DNA from: Anaerolineaceae bacterium
GTDB taxonomy: Bacteria > Chloroflexota > Anaerolineae > Anaerolineales > Anaerolineaceae
DNA length: 22,552 nucleotides
Direction: 5' to 3'
NCBI GenBank assembly: GCA_028714615.1
Contig: JAQTMA010000047.1
Coordinates: 1 to 22,552 of the forward strand
Within the stretch, counting starts at the first letter, position 1, and every line of letters begins with the position of its first letter. The notes below the pieces were generated by a model. That model was not told the DNA's origin, did not search any database, and was given only the letters and a program-made list of their open reading frames with translations. The position numbers and the translations under genes are program-made. Below are positions 6,805-15,080 of this stretch, one piece after another.

Positions 6805-9800
6805 ATGTTTCGATCGGTTTCACCAAAACTCAATGTGAACATAATGGAAGAGGGCGTTTTACGCCAATGGAAAGCTCATGATATCTTCCATCAATCCATT
6901 CGCAACCGCGAGGGCGGTCCCGAATATGTGTTTTATGAAGGACCGCCGACCGCCAACGGGCGTCCGGGCATCCACCATGTTCTTGCCCGTGCATTTAAGG
7001 ATATTTTTCCCCGTTACAAAACGATGCGGGGATATCATACCCTTCGCAGGGGGGGATGGGATACCCACGGGTTGCCGGTCGAGATCGAGGTTGAAAAGCA
7101 ACTGGGATTCAACAACAAGCAGCAGATCGAGGCGTACGGTATCGACCGCTTCAATGAGCTTTGTCGTAAGTCAGCCTTTGCTTATATTCAGGATTGGGAA
7201 AAGCTGACCGATCGCATTGCTTACTGGGTCGATCTGGAGAGCGCATACGTCACCTTCACCAACCCGTACGTAGAATCGGTATGGTGGAGCTTGAAGACCC
7301 TTTGGGAGAAGAGTTTGCTCTATCAGGGTTTCAAGGTTGTGCCATATTGTCCGCGTTGCGGCACACCTCTTTCGGATCACGAGGTGGCTTTGGGGTACGA
7401 GCAAGCGGTAGATCCATCTGTATTCGTACGCCTACCCTTGGTGGATGATCCCAAAACCTCGCTGCTCGTGTGGACGACCACACCCTGGACCCTACCCGCG
7501 AATGTCGCGGTGGCCGTCCATCCAGAGGTGGATTATGTCACAGTGGAGCGAGAATTATCTGACGGCGACCACGAGCGACTGGTTTTGGCGCGCGATCTCA
7601 TGGATAAGGTGTTTGGAGAAGAATCGGTAAAAATTGTCGATTCTTACAAGGGTAAGACTCTGAAGGGCAAACGTTACCAACCGCTTTTTACCTTCGTCCT
7701 GCCTGATAAACCAGCTCACTACATCGTACTGGAAGATTTCGTTACTACAGAGGACGGCACCGGGTTAGTTCACCTTGCCCCGGCTTTTGGCGCAGATGAC
7801 ATGCAGGTAGCATTGGACATGGATCTGCCCATCTTGATGACAGTTGCCCCGGATGGAACCTTTATTTCGGAGGTTCGTCCATGGAGTGGCAAGTTCTTTA
7901 AAGATGCAGACCCCTTCATCATAGACGACCTGGACGCCCGAGGGTTAATGTTCCGGTCTGAAAAGATTACCCATACGTATCCATTCTGTTGGCGGTGCGG
8001 CACACCCCTGTTGTATTATGCTCGACAGACCTGGTATATCCGCACCAGCGAATACAAAGATAAGATGGTCGCTTTGAACGAGCAGATCAACTGGTATCCG
8101 GCTCACATCAAGAATGGACGGTTTGGTAACTGGTTGGAAAACAATATCGATTGGGCGCTCGGCCGTGAACGATATTGGGGTACTCCCTTGCCGGTCTGGG
8201 AGTGCGATGATTGTCACCAGCAGGTGTGTGTTGGTTCTGTGGATGAGCTTGAAAAGCTATCCGGGCTTGAGCTTTCAACCCTGGATTTGCACCGTCCGTA
8301 CGTAGATGCTGTCCATATCCCCTGCGAAAAATGTGCTGGGACGATGAAACGCGTTCCTGAATTAATCGATGTCTGGTTCGATTCGGGATCCATGCCGGTT
8401 GCTCAATGGCATTACCCTTTTGAAAACCAGGAGGAGTTCAAGACGCACTTCCCAGCGGATTATATCTGTGAAGCAGTTGACCAAACCCGGGGATGGTTCT
8501 ACTCTCTGCACGCCATCAGTACGATGTTGTTTGAGTCGGTCAGTTATAAGAATGTCATTTGCCTCGGCTTAATCCTGGATAGCCAGGGCCAAAAAATGTC
8601 CAAGCACATTGGGAATGTGGTGAATCCCTGGGATGTGATCAACCAACACGGAGCGGATGCAGTACGCTGGTATCTCTACACTGCTAGCCCCCCGGGTCAG
8701 GAACGCCGTTTCTCTGCGGATCTAGTGGGGGAAGTGGTGCGCAATTTCACCCTGACGCTGTGGAATACCTACTCGTTCTTTGTCACCTATGCCAATCTGG
8801 ACCACTGGACACCAGATGCATCAGTAGAAGTGACCTACAGCGACCTGGACCGTTGGCTGCTCTCAGCTCTGAATGCCCTGGTGCGCGATGTTACCACCGC
8901 AATGGAGACGTATGACGTTACGGGAGCTACCCGCCCGGTCGAGATATTTGTAGATCAGCTATCCAACTGGTATCTGCGCCGCTCACGCCGCCGGTTTTGG
9001 AAGAGTGAGTCCGATGCCGATAAGCAGGCTGCGTACACTACTTTGTACCAGGCTCTGGTGACCTTATCGAAACTGCTCGCTCCGACCATGCCTTTCTTAG
9101 CGGAGGAGCTCTACCAGAATTTAGTCCGTACGGGCAACCCGGAAAGCCCGATCTCCGTCCATATGGAGGATTGGCCAAATTTTGATGCGGGTTTGATCGA
9201 TGAAGAAATGAACCGCTCGATGGCGTTGGTGATGAAATTGGCCTCTACCGGTCATGCAGCGCGTAACAAAGCTAACCGGAAAGTGCGCCAACCACTGGCG
9301 GAGGCTGCCTTCTCGGTGGGGTCGGCGGATGAACAGAAAGTCTTGGAGCGTTACGCCGATCTGCTGGAAGACGAGCTGAACGTGAAAAAAGTGCGGGTGT
9401 TGAACTCGGCGGGAGAGGCAGTTACGTATAGCTTAAATCCGCTTCCTAAACAACTTGGACAGAAATATGGCGCACGTTTCCCGGCGATCCGTCAGGCCTT
9501 AATGGTAGCGGCTGCTGATGAGGCAGCCCGTGAATTGCTGGCCGGTCGACCACTGCGCGTAGTCATCAACGGAGAAACGGTTGAGATCTTGCCCGAGGAA
9601 GTGGAGGTACGGGCGCATAGCAAAGCCGGCTATGCGGTAGCTTCGGATGGACCTTACCTGGCCGCCCTGGTCACCGAGCTGACACCGGAGTTGGTGGCAG
9701 AGGGGCTTGCCCGAGAGTTCGTGCGGCGCGTCCAGGATCTGCGCAAGCAACTCGATCTGGATATCGCCGATCGGATCGACGTGTATTACACTGCCACGCC

Positions 9801-9960
9801 AATCCTGGCGCAGGCAGTCAAGGATTTCCACGAATATATCATGAACGAAACACTGGCCGTCTCCTTACAAGAGAAGCCGACCCCGGCGGGGTTGACACCG
9901 GTCCGGGACCAGTTTGACGGGGAGGAACTGTCATTCGTGCTTACCAAGCACATCCGTTGA
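6805..9960 (+). CDS. ileS: Isoleucyl-tRNA synthetase, type 2, with altered HIGH motif (GIHH)
   Basis: Class I synthetase that charges tRNA-Ile, 1051 residues, cytosolic. The ATG at 6805 follows GGGAGG (6795-6800). The Rossmann core, the editing CP1 domain (TTTPWTLPANVAVAVHP, then EDGTGLVHLAPAFGADD), the KMSKH signature (597-601) and the anticodon-binding helices are all present and the whole resembles Thermus IleRS. Zinc-type cysteine pairs occur at CPRCGTPL, CWRCGTPL, CDDC and CEKC. Motifs such as GWDTHGLPVEIEVEK mark it as the archaeal/eukaryal-like type 2. The first signature reads G55-I-H-H58 where H-x-G-H is normal, so the first and third residues are swapped; type 2 enzymes with this swap have been reported to be extremely mupirocin-resistant. 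The last signature residue is His, not the usual Ser. Expression is under the T-box upstream. Confidence 0.97.
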   Translation: MFRSVSPKLNVNIMEEGVLRQWKAHDIFHQSIRNREGGPEYVFYEGPPTANGRPGIHHVLARAFKDIFPRYKTMRGYHTLRRGGWDTHGLPVEIEVEKQLGFNNKQQIEAYGIDRFNELCRKSAFAYIQDWEKLTDRIAYWVDLESAYVTFTNPYVESVWWSLKTLWEKSLLYQGFKVVPYCPRCGTPLSDHEVALGYEQAVDPSVFVRLPLVDDPKTSLLVWTTTPWTLPANVAVAVHPEVDYVTVERELSDGDHERLVLARDLMDKVFGEESVKIVDSYKGKTLKGKRYQPLFTFVLPDKPAHYIVLEDFVTTEDGTGLVHLAPAFGADDMQVALDMDLPILMTVAPDGTFISEVRPWSGKFFKDADPFIIDDLDARGLMFRSEKITHTYPFCWRCGTPLLYYARQTWYIRTSEYKDKMVALNEQINWYPAHIKNGRFGNWLENNIDWALGRERYWGTPLPVWECDDCHQQVCVGSVDELEKLSGLELSTLDLHRPYVDAVHIPCEKCAGTMKRVPELIDVWFDSGSMPVAQWHYPFENQEEFKTHFPADYICEAVDQTRGWFYSLHAISTMLFESVSYKNVICLGLILDSQGQKMSKHIGNVVNPWDVINQHGADAVRWYLYTASPPGQERRFSADLVGEVVRNFTLTLWNTYSFFVTYANLDHWTPDASVEVTYSDLDRWLLSALNALVRDVTTAMETYDVTGATRPVEIFVDQLSNWYLRRSRRRFWKSESDADKQAAYTTLYQALVTLSKLLAPTMPFLAEELYQNLVRTGNPESPISVHMEDWPNFDAGLIDEEMNRSMALVMKLASTGHAARNKANRKVRQPLAEAAFSVGSADEQKVLERYADLLEDELNVKKVRVLNSAGEAVTYSLNPLPKQLGQKYGARFPAIRQALMVAAADEAARELLAGRPLRVVINGETVEILPEEVEVRAHSKAGYAVASDGPYLAALVTELTPELVAEGLAREFVRRVQDLRKQLDLDIADRIDVYYTATPILAQAVKDFHEYIMNETLAVSLQEKPTPAGLTPVRDQFDGEELSFVLTKHIR

Positions 9961-10254
9961 ATCCGAAACGGCGGAAAGATTTCTTCATGACATTGCATAG
10001 AACCTGGTCAAGATCTTCTTCTGGTTCTTCAGAATAGCCGGGAGTACCCCCCGCATCTGGATCCTTTCGCGAGGATTCCCAAAGAGGGTGTATTTACCTT
10101 ACCACAGTAATTCTTCGCTCAGCTCACCTGACAGGGTGACATGGGTTTGAGCAGTATGCCCCAGAACGAAAATGCACCTCCCTGATGAGCCTGAACTGGA
10201 GTTGCTCGAATTCTGGGGTAAAATGATAAGGTTAATTCTTCGGTGGAGGTTTGT
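9961..10254 (+). other. Intergenic region between ileS and lspA
   Basis: About 290 bases with no supported gene. Just after the ileS stop are a weak CCGTT/AACGG hairpin and a 6-bp stem AGAACC/GGTTCT (about 10000-10030), neither with a U-tract. A weak promoter candidate lies at 10196-10224 (CTGGAG, 17 bases, TAAAAT) and would start lspA transcription near 10231. A 28-codon open frame from 10172 overlaps the lspA start but has no Shine-Dalgarno. Confidence 0.4.
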
Positions 10255-10809
10255 TTGAAAAGACTGATCCGTGATTACCTGTTGTTGTTTTCTGCAGCGG
10301 CTGCCATTATTGCCATGGATCAATGGACCAAGTACCTGGTGCGGGCGACGATCCCCTTTGGAGCGATTTGGTCTCCCTGGGAATGGCTGACCCCGTTTGC
10401 GCGCATCGTCCATTGGAATAATACCGGCGCTGCTTTTGGAATGCTGCAAGGGTACAATCCGGTATTTACCATTTTAGCCGTGCTTGTTTCGCTCGTCATC
10501 ATCTACTATTTCCCGCGCATTTCTCCCGGTGATTGGCCGCTTCGCCTGGCGCTCTGCCTTCAACTTGGCGGCGCTATCGGTAACCTGGTGGACCGGATCA
10601 CTGTGGGTCAGGTGACCGATTTTATTTCTGTGGGGACATTCCCGGTTTTTAACATTGCCGATTCGAGCATTAGTGTCGGGGTAGTGATCCTGTTGCTGGG
10701 CGTATTATATAAGGAGCGGCAAGAAAAAGCTGCCGCCGTGCTCAAGCCTGTTCCTGAGGCCACTGATTCAGAGAACGATATCAATCCGGAAGGTCACCCT
10801 CATGGTTGA
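10255..10809 (+). CDS. lspA: Lipoprotein signal peptidase (SPase II)
   Basis: Membrane aspartyl protease that removes signal peptides from prolipoproteins after Lgt has lipidated them. The 184 residues carry all family boxes: MDQWTKYLV, WNNTGAAFGML, GAIGNLVDRI with catalytic Asp113, VTDFI, and FNIADSSI with catalytic Asp136. Four membrane spans are visible (about 8-25, 62-85, 90-110 and 135-155). I chose the TTG at 10255 because GGAGG at 10245-10249 lies 5 bases before it; the GTG at 10243 overlaps that Shine-Dalgarno. The C-terminal 25 residues are a hydrophilic tail not needed for activity. The end overlaps the RluD-type gene by 8 bases, the common lspA-rluD pairing. Its client in this window is the beta-propeller lipoprotein. 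Confidence 0.95.
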   Translation: MKRLIRDYLLLFSAAAAIIAMDQWTKYLVRATIPFGAIWSPWEWLTPFARIVHWNNTGAAFGMLQGYNPVFTILAVLVSLVIIYYFPRISPGDWPLRLALCLQLGGAIGNLVDRITVGQVTDFISVGTFPVFNIADSSISVGVVILLLGVLYKERQEKAAAVLKPVPEATDSENDINPEGHPHG

Positions 10810-11722
10810 CCAGTCGCTGGCCTTTACCTATCAAGGATCGAAGGGGCAGCGACTGGATAAATTCCTGGTAGAACACCTGCCTGGATTTTCCCGTTCTCGC
10901 CTGCAGGGTTTGATCCACGACGGCCTCATCGAAATCAATGGGGTCGTTGCTGTCAAATCTGGCCAACCTCTCGATTCAGGCCAAAACATCCACATCCGCA
11001 TCCCTGCAAATGAACCCTCCGTGGTGATGCCTGAAGCGATTCCGTTACAAGTTGTATTCGAAAATCAGGACCTGATGGTGATCAACAAAGCGGCTGGGAT
11101 GGTCGTCCACCCGTCAGCCGGACATTCGCACGGCACGCTGGTGAATGCCGCCCTATCCCATTCCCCGGAGATGGAAGGGATTGGCGGGGAGCAGCGCCCT
11201 GGAGTGGTCCACCGCCTGGACAAAGATACCTCCGGTTTGATCCTCATGGCCAAGAATGATCATGCCCATCAATGGCTGCAGGACCAATTTCGCGATCGCA
11301 GTGTGAACAAGATCTACCTGGCGCTCGTGGATGGGCATCCCCCAACGACTGCCGGGCGCGTGGAAGCTCCAATTGGCCGCGATCGCTCCCATCGCAAACA
11401 GATGGCGGTTCAAAGTCCGGATAAGGGTCGCATCGCAGTTACAGAGTATCGCACCCTGGCTGCCTATCCTGACCATACTCTGCTCGAGGTACATCCGCTT
11501 ACAGGTCGCACCCATCAGATCCGCTTGCACCTGGCTTTTCTGGGGTGCCCGATCGTTGGGGATAAGGTATATGGACGGAAAAAACCGACCCTGGTCATTG
11601 ACCGTCAATTCCTCCATGCAACTCGGTTAACCTTACGGTTGCCCGGTGAGGACAAACCGGTAACCTTTGAAGCCCCATTACCGGCAGACCTGCAGCAGGT
11701 GCTTGACCGGCTTAATAGCTGA
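10802..11722 (+). CDS. rluD: RluA-family pseudouridine synthase (RluD-like)
   Basis: Converts uridine to pseudouridine in RNA, in RluD's case in helix 69 of 23S rRNA. The 306 residues comprise an S4 RNA-binding domain (about 13-75, GQRLDKFLVEHLPGFSRSRLQGLIHDGLIEING) cited by position 15-48, followed by the catalytic domain. Motif I is VVYEN-like (VVFENQDLMVINKAAGMVVHP, residues 83-103). The catalytic motif GVVHRLDKDTSGLIL contains Asp140. The later motif LTGRTHQIRLHLAFLG is intact. Overlap with lspA by 8 bases and GGAAGG 8 bases before the ATG indicate coupled translation. RluA-family members are hard to separate by eye; the S4 domain and lspA linkage favour RluD over RluA, but substrate is not certain. 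Confidence 0.88.
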   Translation: MVDQSLAFTYQGSKGQRLDKFLVEHLPGFSRSRLQGLIHDGLIEINGVVAVKSGQPLDSGQNIHIRIPANEPSVVMPEAIPLQVVFENQDLMVINKAAGMVVHPSAGHSHGTLVNAALSHSPEMEGIGGEQRPGVVHRLDKDTSGLILMAKNDHAHQWLQDQFRDRSVNKIYLALVDGHPPTTAGRVEAPIGRDRSHRKQMAVQSPDKGRIAVTEYRTLAAYPDHTLLEVHPLTGRTHQIRLHLAFLGCPIVGDKVYGRKKPTLVIDRQFLHATRLTLRLPGEDKPVTFEAPLPADLQQVLDRLNS

Positions 11723-11744
11723 TAGATAACGAGAAAAAAACCCT

Positions 11745-12788
11745 ATGGACTTCATTGATCTGCGTTCCGATACTGTTACCAATCCAACCGATGAAATGCG
11801 TCAGGCGATGGCGCACGCCTCTGTAGGTGACGATGTCTTTGGTGAGGATCCTACCGTTAACCGCCTTCAGAAAGATGCGGCGACGCGCATGGGCAAAGAG
11901 GATGGCCTTTTCGTCCCATCGGGGACCATGGGGAACCTGTTGGCCATATTGACGCACTGCGGTCGCGGCGATGAAGCCATTATGGGGCATCTCGGGCATA
12001 CCTTCTTGTTCGAAGGCGGCGGGATCGCTGCTCTTGGGGGGATCACCCCTCACACCATACCAAACCAACCAGATGGCACCCTCGATCTTCGTGAGATTGA
12101 AGCAGCTATCCGGCCGGACGATATTCACCAACCGCCTACTCGCCTTGTAATCCTGGAGAATACCCACAACCGCTGTGGCGGGGTGCCCTTGACCGGCGCG
12201 TATACTCGCCAGGTCGGTGATCTGGCCCACGAACATGGACTGAAGCTGCATCTGGACGGTGCGCGTATCTTCAACGCGGCTGCTTCCCTAGAAGTTCCGG
12301 CGCACTTGCTAGCGGAACCCGCAGATACGGTTACATTCTGTTTGAGCAAGGGGTTGTGTGCGCCAGTTGGCTCGGTGTTATGCGGGCAGGCGGATTTTAT
12401 CCTGCGAGCCCGGCGCATCCGTAAACAGCTCGGTGGTGGAATGCGGCAGGCAGGTATCCTGGCGGCTGCCGGGATTGTGGCGCTGGAACAGATGACTAGC
12501 CGGCTTGGAGAGGACCATGCCCGCGCGCGTGCTATCGCTCAGGGCTTGGCAAAGATTCCCGGGTTGGTCTTGGATCCAGGTACGCCGGCGACAAACATGA
12601 TTTTCCTCAGCCTGGCGGACCAGGTGACTCAGACAGCCGCTCAGGTGGCTGCTTGCTTGGCGAAATGCTATATTAAAGTCGGGGTTGTCGGCTCACGCCG
12701 GTTTCGCGTAGTATGTCATTACTGGATTGACGATGCTGCTGCTGAAAAAACCGTGGCCGCGTTCAGCGAGGTTATGGCGTCGCTCTGA
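11745..12788 (+). CDS. ltaE: Low-specificity L-threonine aldolase
   Basis: PLP enzyme that cleaves L-threonine or L-allo-threonine to glycine and acetaldehyde; cytosolic, amino-acid catabolism or glycine supply. The 347 residues start with the family-typical IDLRSDTVTNPTDEMRQAM and contain GDDVFGEDPTVNRLQ and PSGTMGNLLAI. The PLP lysine is K202 within TFCLSKGLCAPVGSVL, and HLDGARIFNAA carries the aspartate that contacts the PLP ring nitrogen. Length and motif spacing equal those of characterised bacterial LtaE. It follows the RluD-type gene by 22 bases and has a weak Shine-Dalgarno (GAGAAA), so it is probably the last gene of the lspA operon. L/allo stereospecificity cannot be read from the sequence. 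Confidence 0.92.
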   Translation: MDFIDLRSDTVTNPTDEMRQAMAHASVGDDVFGEDPTVNRLQKDAATRMGKEDGLFVPSGTMGNLLAILTHCGRGDEAIMGHLGHTFLFEGGGIAALGGITPHTIPNQPDGTLDLREIEAAIRPDDIHQPPTRLVILENTHNRCGGVPLTGAYTRQVGDLAHEHGLKLHLDGARIFNAAASLEVPAHLLAEPADTVTFCLSKGLCAPVGSVLCGQADFILRARRIRKQLGGGMRQAGILAAAGIVALEQMTSRLGEDHARARAIAQGLAKIPGLVLDPGTPATNMIFLSLADQVTQTAAQVAACLAKCYIKVGVVGSRRFRVVCHYWIDDAAAEKTVAAFSEVMASL

Positions 12789-12803
12789 TCGGGTGAATTC
12801 GAT

Positions 12804-12855
12804 TATAATTCATTGAGAAGGTGATTCTTGGTAGGGTGAGACCGGGCATCACCTT
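12804..12855 (+). promoter_or_regulatory. TATAAT box and 5' hairpin upstream of purine nucleoside phosphorylase
   Basis: A perfect TATAAT (12804-12809) without a good -35 is followed from 12818 by an 8-bp inverted repeat: AAGGTGAT (12818-12825) and ATCACCTT (12848-12855), 22-base loop. If transcription starts near 12816 the mRNA would begin with this hairpin, about 110 bases before the gene. There is no U-tract after it and no known riboswitch consensus that I recognise. Confidence 0.4.
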
Positions 12856-12926
12856 CAGGTGTATAAACCCATCCTCCAATACAATTACAGATGAACGCAT
12901 TATTCTGATCAGTGTCCAGAGGTTCC

Positions 12927-13763
12927 ATGGAAAAAACATACTCGCTGAACGAGATCGACCGGTTCGCCGAGCTGGTCAAATTACGCGCTGGTCGCCAGCC
13001 ACGCATTGGCATGATCCTGGGTTCTGGATTGGGAGAACTAGCCGAATCCATCCAGGATCGGGTGGTCATCCCTTATACCGAGTTGCCGGATTGGCCGATT
13101 TCAACCGTAGAGGGCCACCAGGGAAAAATGGTGATCGGAACGCTTGAAGGTCAGGATGTTCTCGGATTACAGGGACGCGTTCATTATTACGAAGGTTATA
13201 GCATGAGTCAGGTAACGCTCTCCGTTAGGGTCATGCAGCGCCTGGGGATCGAGATCCTGGTCGTCACCAATGCGGCCGGGGCAATCAACCCCACTTTCGA
13301 GCCGGGCGATCTGATGCTTATCACAGATCAGATGAGTCCATTCACGATGGCCGGCGGAAATCCTCTGCGTGGCGCCAATCTGGATGAGATCGGCGCCCGT
13401 TTTCCAGATATGAGCCAGGCATATGATCGGGTGTTGATGGATCTGGCGAGCAAAGCTGCAGGTGAAGCGGGTGTGAATCTACGTGAAGGTGTTTACGTCT
13501 ACCTGAGTGGGCCTTCTTATGAGACGCCGGCTGAGCTGCGTTTCTTGCGGTTAGCCGGTGCGGACGCGGTGGGGATGTCGACTGTGCCTGAAGTTATCAT
13601 TGCTCGTCATGGTCAAATGCGTGTATTGGGTTTTTCCGGGGTAACGAACAAGGCAAATTTGGATGGAAACACGATGACCACGCATGCTGAAGTATTGGCA
13701 GCAGCCCACGATATCGTTCCGAAATTAACGAATGTCGTTCGAGGGGTTTTACGGAAGTTGTGA
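12927..13763 (+). CDS. punA: Purine nucleoside phosphorylase (trimeric, PNP family 2)
   Basis: Phosphorolyses inosine, guanosine and their deoxy forms to free base and (deoxy)ribose-1-phosphate; cytosolic purine salvage. The 278 residues show the trimeric-PNP motifs: ILGSGLGELAESI (phosphate loop), GHQGKMVIGTLEG, LQGRVHYYEGY (phosphate arginine and sugar-binding region), VTNAAGAINPTFEPGDLMLITDQ, SGPSYETPAELRFLR, AVGMSTVPEVIIARH and the base-binding GVTNKANL (Asn). I chose the ATG at 12927, with AGAGG 4 bases upstream, over the GTG at 12912 because it gives the normal N-terminus. Together with the pyrimidine phosphorylase at 5116 it provides both branches of nucleoside salvage. The next gene follows after only 9 bases. 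MTAP is excluded by the Asn in the base pocket, as far as I can judge. Confidence 0.93.
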   Translation: MEKTYSLNEIDRFAELVKLRAGRQPRIGMILGSGLGELAESIQDRVVIPYTELPDWPISTVEGHQGKMVIGTLEGQDVLGLQGRVHYYEGYSMSQVTLSVRVMQRLGIEILVVTNAAGAINPTFEPGDLMLITDQMSPFTMAGGNPLRGANLDEIGARFPDMSQAYDRVLMDLASKAAGEAGVNLREGVYVYLSGPSYETPAELRFLRLAGADAVGMSTVPEVIIARHGQMRVLGFSGVTNKANLDGNTMTTHAEVLAAAHDIVPKLTNVVRGVLRKL

Positions 13764-13772
13764 CCTAAAGGA

Positions 13773-14504
13773 ATGGATGCTCTACTCCGCTTTTTCACAG
13801 CCCGCGAGGTCTGGATTTACATACTGCTCGGGCTGGTGGGATTAGTTTACGTACGTAAGCTCGTCCTGGCGATACAAGAGTGGCGAGGGGCAATTTTTGG
13901 TCTAGAGCGGAACAATGCCCAGCGGCGATTGAACGAGTCCGCCAGCATATTAGCCTTGCTGGCATTATTTGCTCTGGCCGAGTTTGTATTGGTGACATTT
14001 GTTGCACCGGCCATTCCCGGGGTGAAATTACTCCCGACCCCGACGCTGCGCGTCATCGGGACCCCCGGACCAGGGGAAGGGACTCCGGCTGTAACCGGAT
14101 CGCCTTCCGGCCTCCTTCCTTATGTTGCAACCTTGGGAAGCAAACCGAGTAGCTGCATCCCCGGCCAGTTGGAGTTTACTGAACCGGCTTCCGGGAGCAA
14201 TGTAAAGGGCAAAGTAATTTTAAAAGGTACAGTTCGGGTTCCGAACTTCGGTTTTTATAAATATGAATTCGCCCAACCTGGAAACCCACCGGATTGGATG
14301 ACTATTCAAGCCGGAGATCATATTCGGTGTTCTGGTGAGGAGTGTATTAACCCGGCGGCTACGGATGTTCCATCGGATAAGTTGGGAGAGTGGGATACCA
14401 GCCTGTTGGTTCCGGGTGATTATTTATTAAGATTGGTCGTTACTGACAACCAGGGCCAGACTTTGCCGTCCTGTGAAATATCCATCCGTGTCACTGCACC
14501 ATAA
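13773..14504 (+). CDS. Two-span membrane protein with exported Ig-like domain, function unknown
   Basis: I do not recognise this 243-residue protein. Residues 11-30 and 58-82 are strong membrane spans joined by a basic cytoplasmic loop (EWRGAIFGLERNNAQRRLNES, cited by position 37-57). Residues 85-125 are a Pro/Thr/Gly-rich linker (LLPTPTLRVIGTPGPGEGTP), typical of exported stalks. Residues 130-243 look like a beta-sandwich: FTEPASGSNVKGKVILKGTV, YKYEF, WDTSLLVPGDYLLRLVVTDNQG, the pattern of bacterial Ig-like domains; four cysteines here (SSC, IRCSGEEC, PSC) could form disulfides outside the cell. The ATG follows the punA stop by 9 bases, with AAAGGA abutting the ATG, so the exact start is uncertain. 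It is co-transcribed with punA and a GNAT enzyme. A surface sensing or binding role is only a guess. Confidence 0.75.
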   Translation: MDALLRFFTAREVWIYILLGLVGLVYVRKLVLAIQEWRGAIFGLERNNAQRRLNESASILALLALFALAEFVLVTFVAPAIPGVKLLPTPTLRVIGTPGPGEGTPAVTGSPSGLLPYVATLGSKPSSCIPGQLEFTEPASGSNVKGKVILKGTVRVPNFGFYKYEFAQPGNPPDWMTIQAGDHIRCSGEECINPAATDVPSDKLGEWDTSLLVPGDYLLRLVVTDNQGQTLPSCEISIRVTAP

Positions 14505-14516
14505 GCGGAGTAGATC

Positions 14517-15056
14517 ATGCCTCAAATTGAAATTCGTCCTGCAAATCGCGAAGATATTCCCCATCTGGTCGCGATTGACCATTCTTACAAAAGCAATTAC
14601 GTGTGGCAAATGGATTTGACCCCGGATGATGGTCAACTGACCGTCAGTTTCCGTGAGATCCGCTTACCACGGCCAGTGAGCGTAGAATATCCCCGCCCCG
14701 GCGAACGGCTTTTGAGCGATTGGGATAAACGGACTGCCGTCCTGATCGGAATTCTGGAAGGGCAGCCGATTGGTTATCTCAGCCTATCAGAAGGCATGGC
14801 TCCTACGACGGCCTGGGTTACTGACCTGGCGGTGGCGCCGAGCAGTCGCCGGCAGGGAATTGGTAGCGCCTTGGTGCTTGCCGGACAAGAATGGGCAACC
14901 CAGCGTCATAACCGGCGCATGATCCTGGAAATGCAATCTAAGAACCAGGCAGCCATCCGGCTGGCGCAGAAGCTTGGGTACGAGTTCTGCGGTTATAATG
15001 ACCATTACTACGAGAACCAGGACATCGCCTTATTCTTTGCACAATTCTTGCGCTAA
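14517..15056 (+). CDS. GNAT family N-acetyltransferase (RimI-like)
   Basis: A 179-residue acetyl-CoA-dependent acyltransferase. The fold elements are in order: beta-1 (IEIRPANREDIPHLVAID), a variable 30-80 segment, beta-4 (TTAWVTDLAVAPSSRRQGIGSALV, cited by position about 98-120) with the acetyl-CoA pyrophosphate loop RRQGIGSAL, and motif B (LEMQSKNQAAIRLAQKLGYEFCGYNDHYYEN, about 140-170) with the Asn and AxKLGF-like YE(F)xG pattern of RimI-type enzymes. The last beta strand ends IALFFAQFL. The substrate is unknown: RimI modifies the N-terminus of ribosomal protein S18, but the N-terminal half here is longer than RimI. GGAG lies 5 bases before the ATG; the gene follows the exported Ig-like protein by 12 bases. 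Confidence 0.88.
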   Translation: MPQIEIRPANREDIPHLVAIDHSYKSNYVWQMDLTPDDGQLTVSFREIRLPRPVSVEYPRPGERLLSDWDKRTAVLIGILEGQPIGYLSLSEGMAPTTAWVTDLAVAPSSRRQGIGSALVLAGQEWATQRHNRRMILEMQSKNQAAIRLAQKLGYEFCGYNDHYYENQDIALFFAQFLR

Positions 15057-15080
15057 GGCGACCATGCGGGAGTACGCTCG

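Noticed and set aside
10172..10258. 28-codon ORF overlapping the lspA start.
   Set aside because: No Shine-Dalgarno before its ATG and its end coincides with the lspA Shine-Dalgarno; most likely chance.
12810..12926. Purine riboswitch before punA.
   Set aside because: The conserved loop and junction sequences of the guanine/adenine riboswitch are absent; only a single hairpin is visible.
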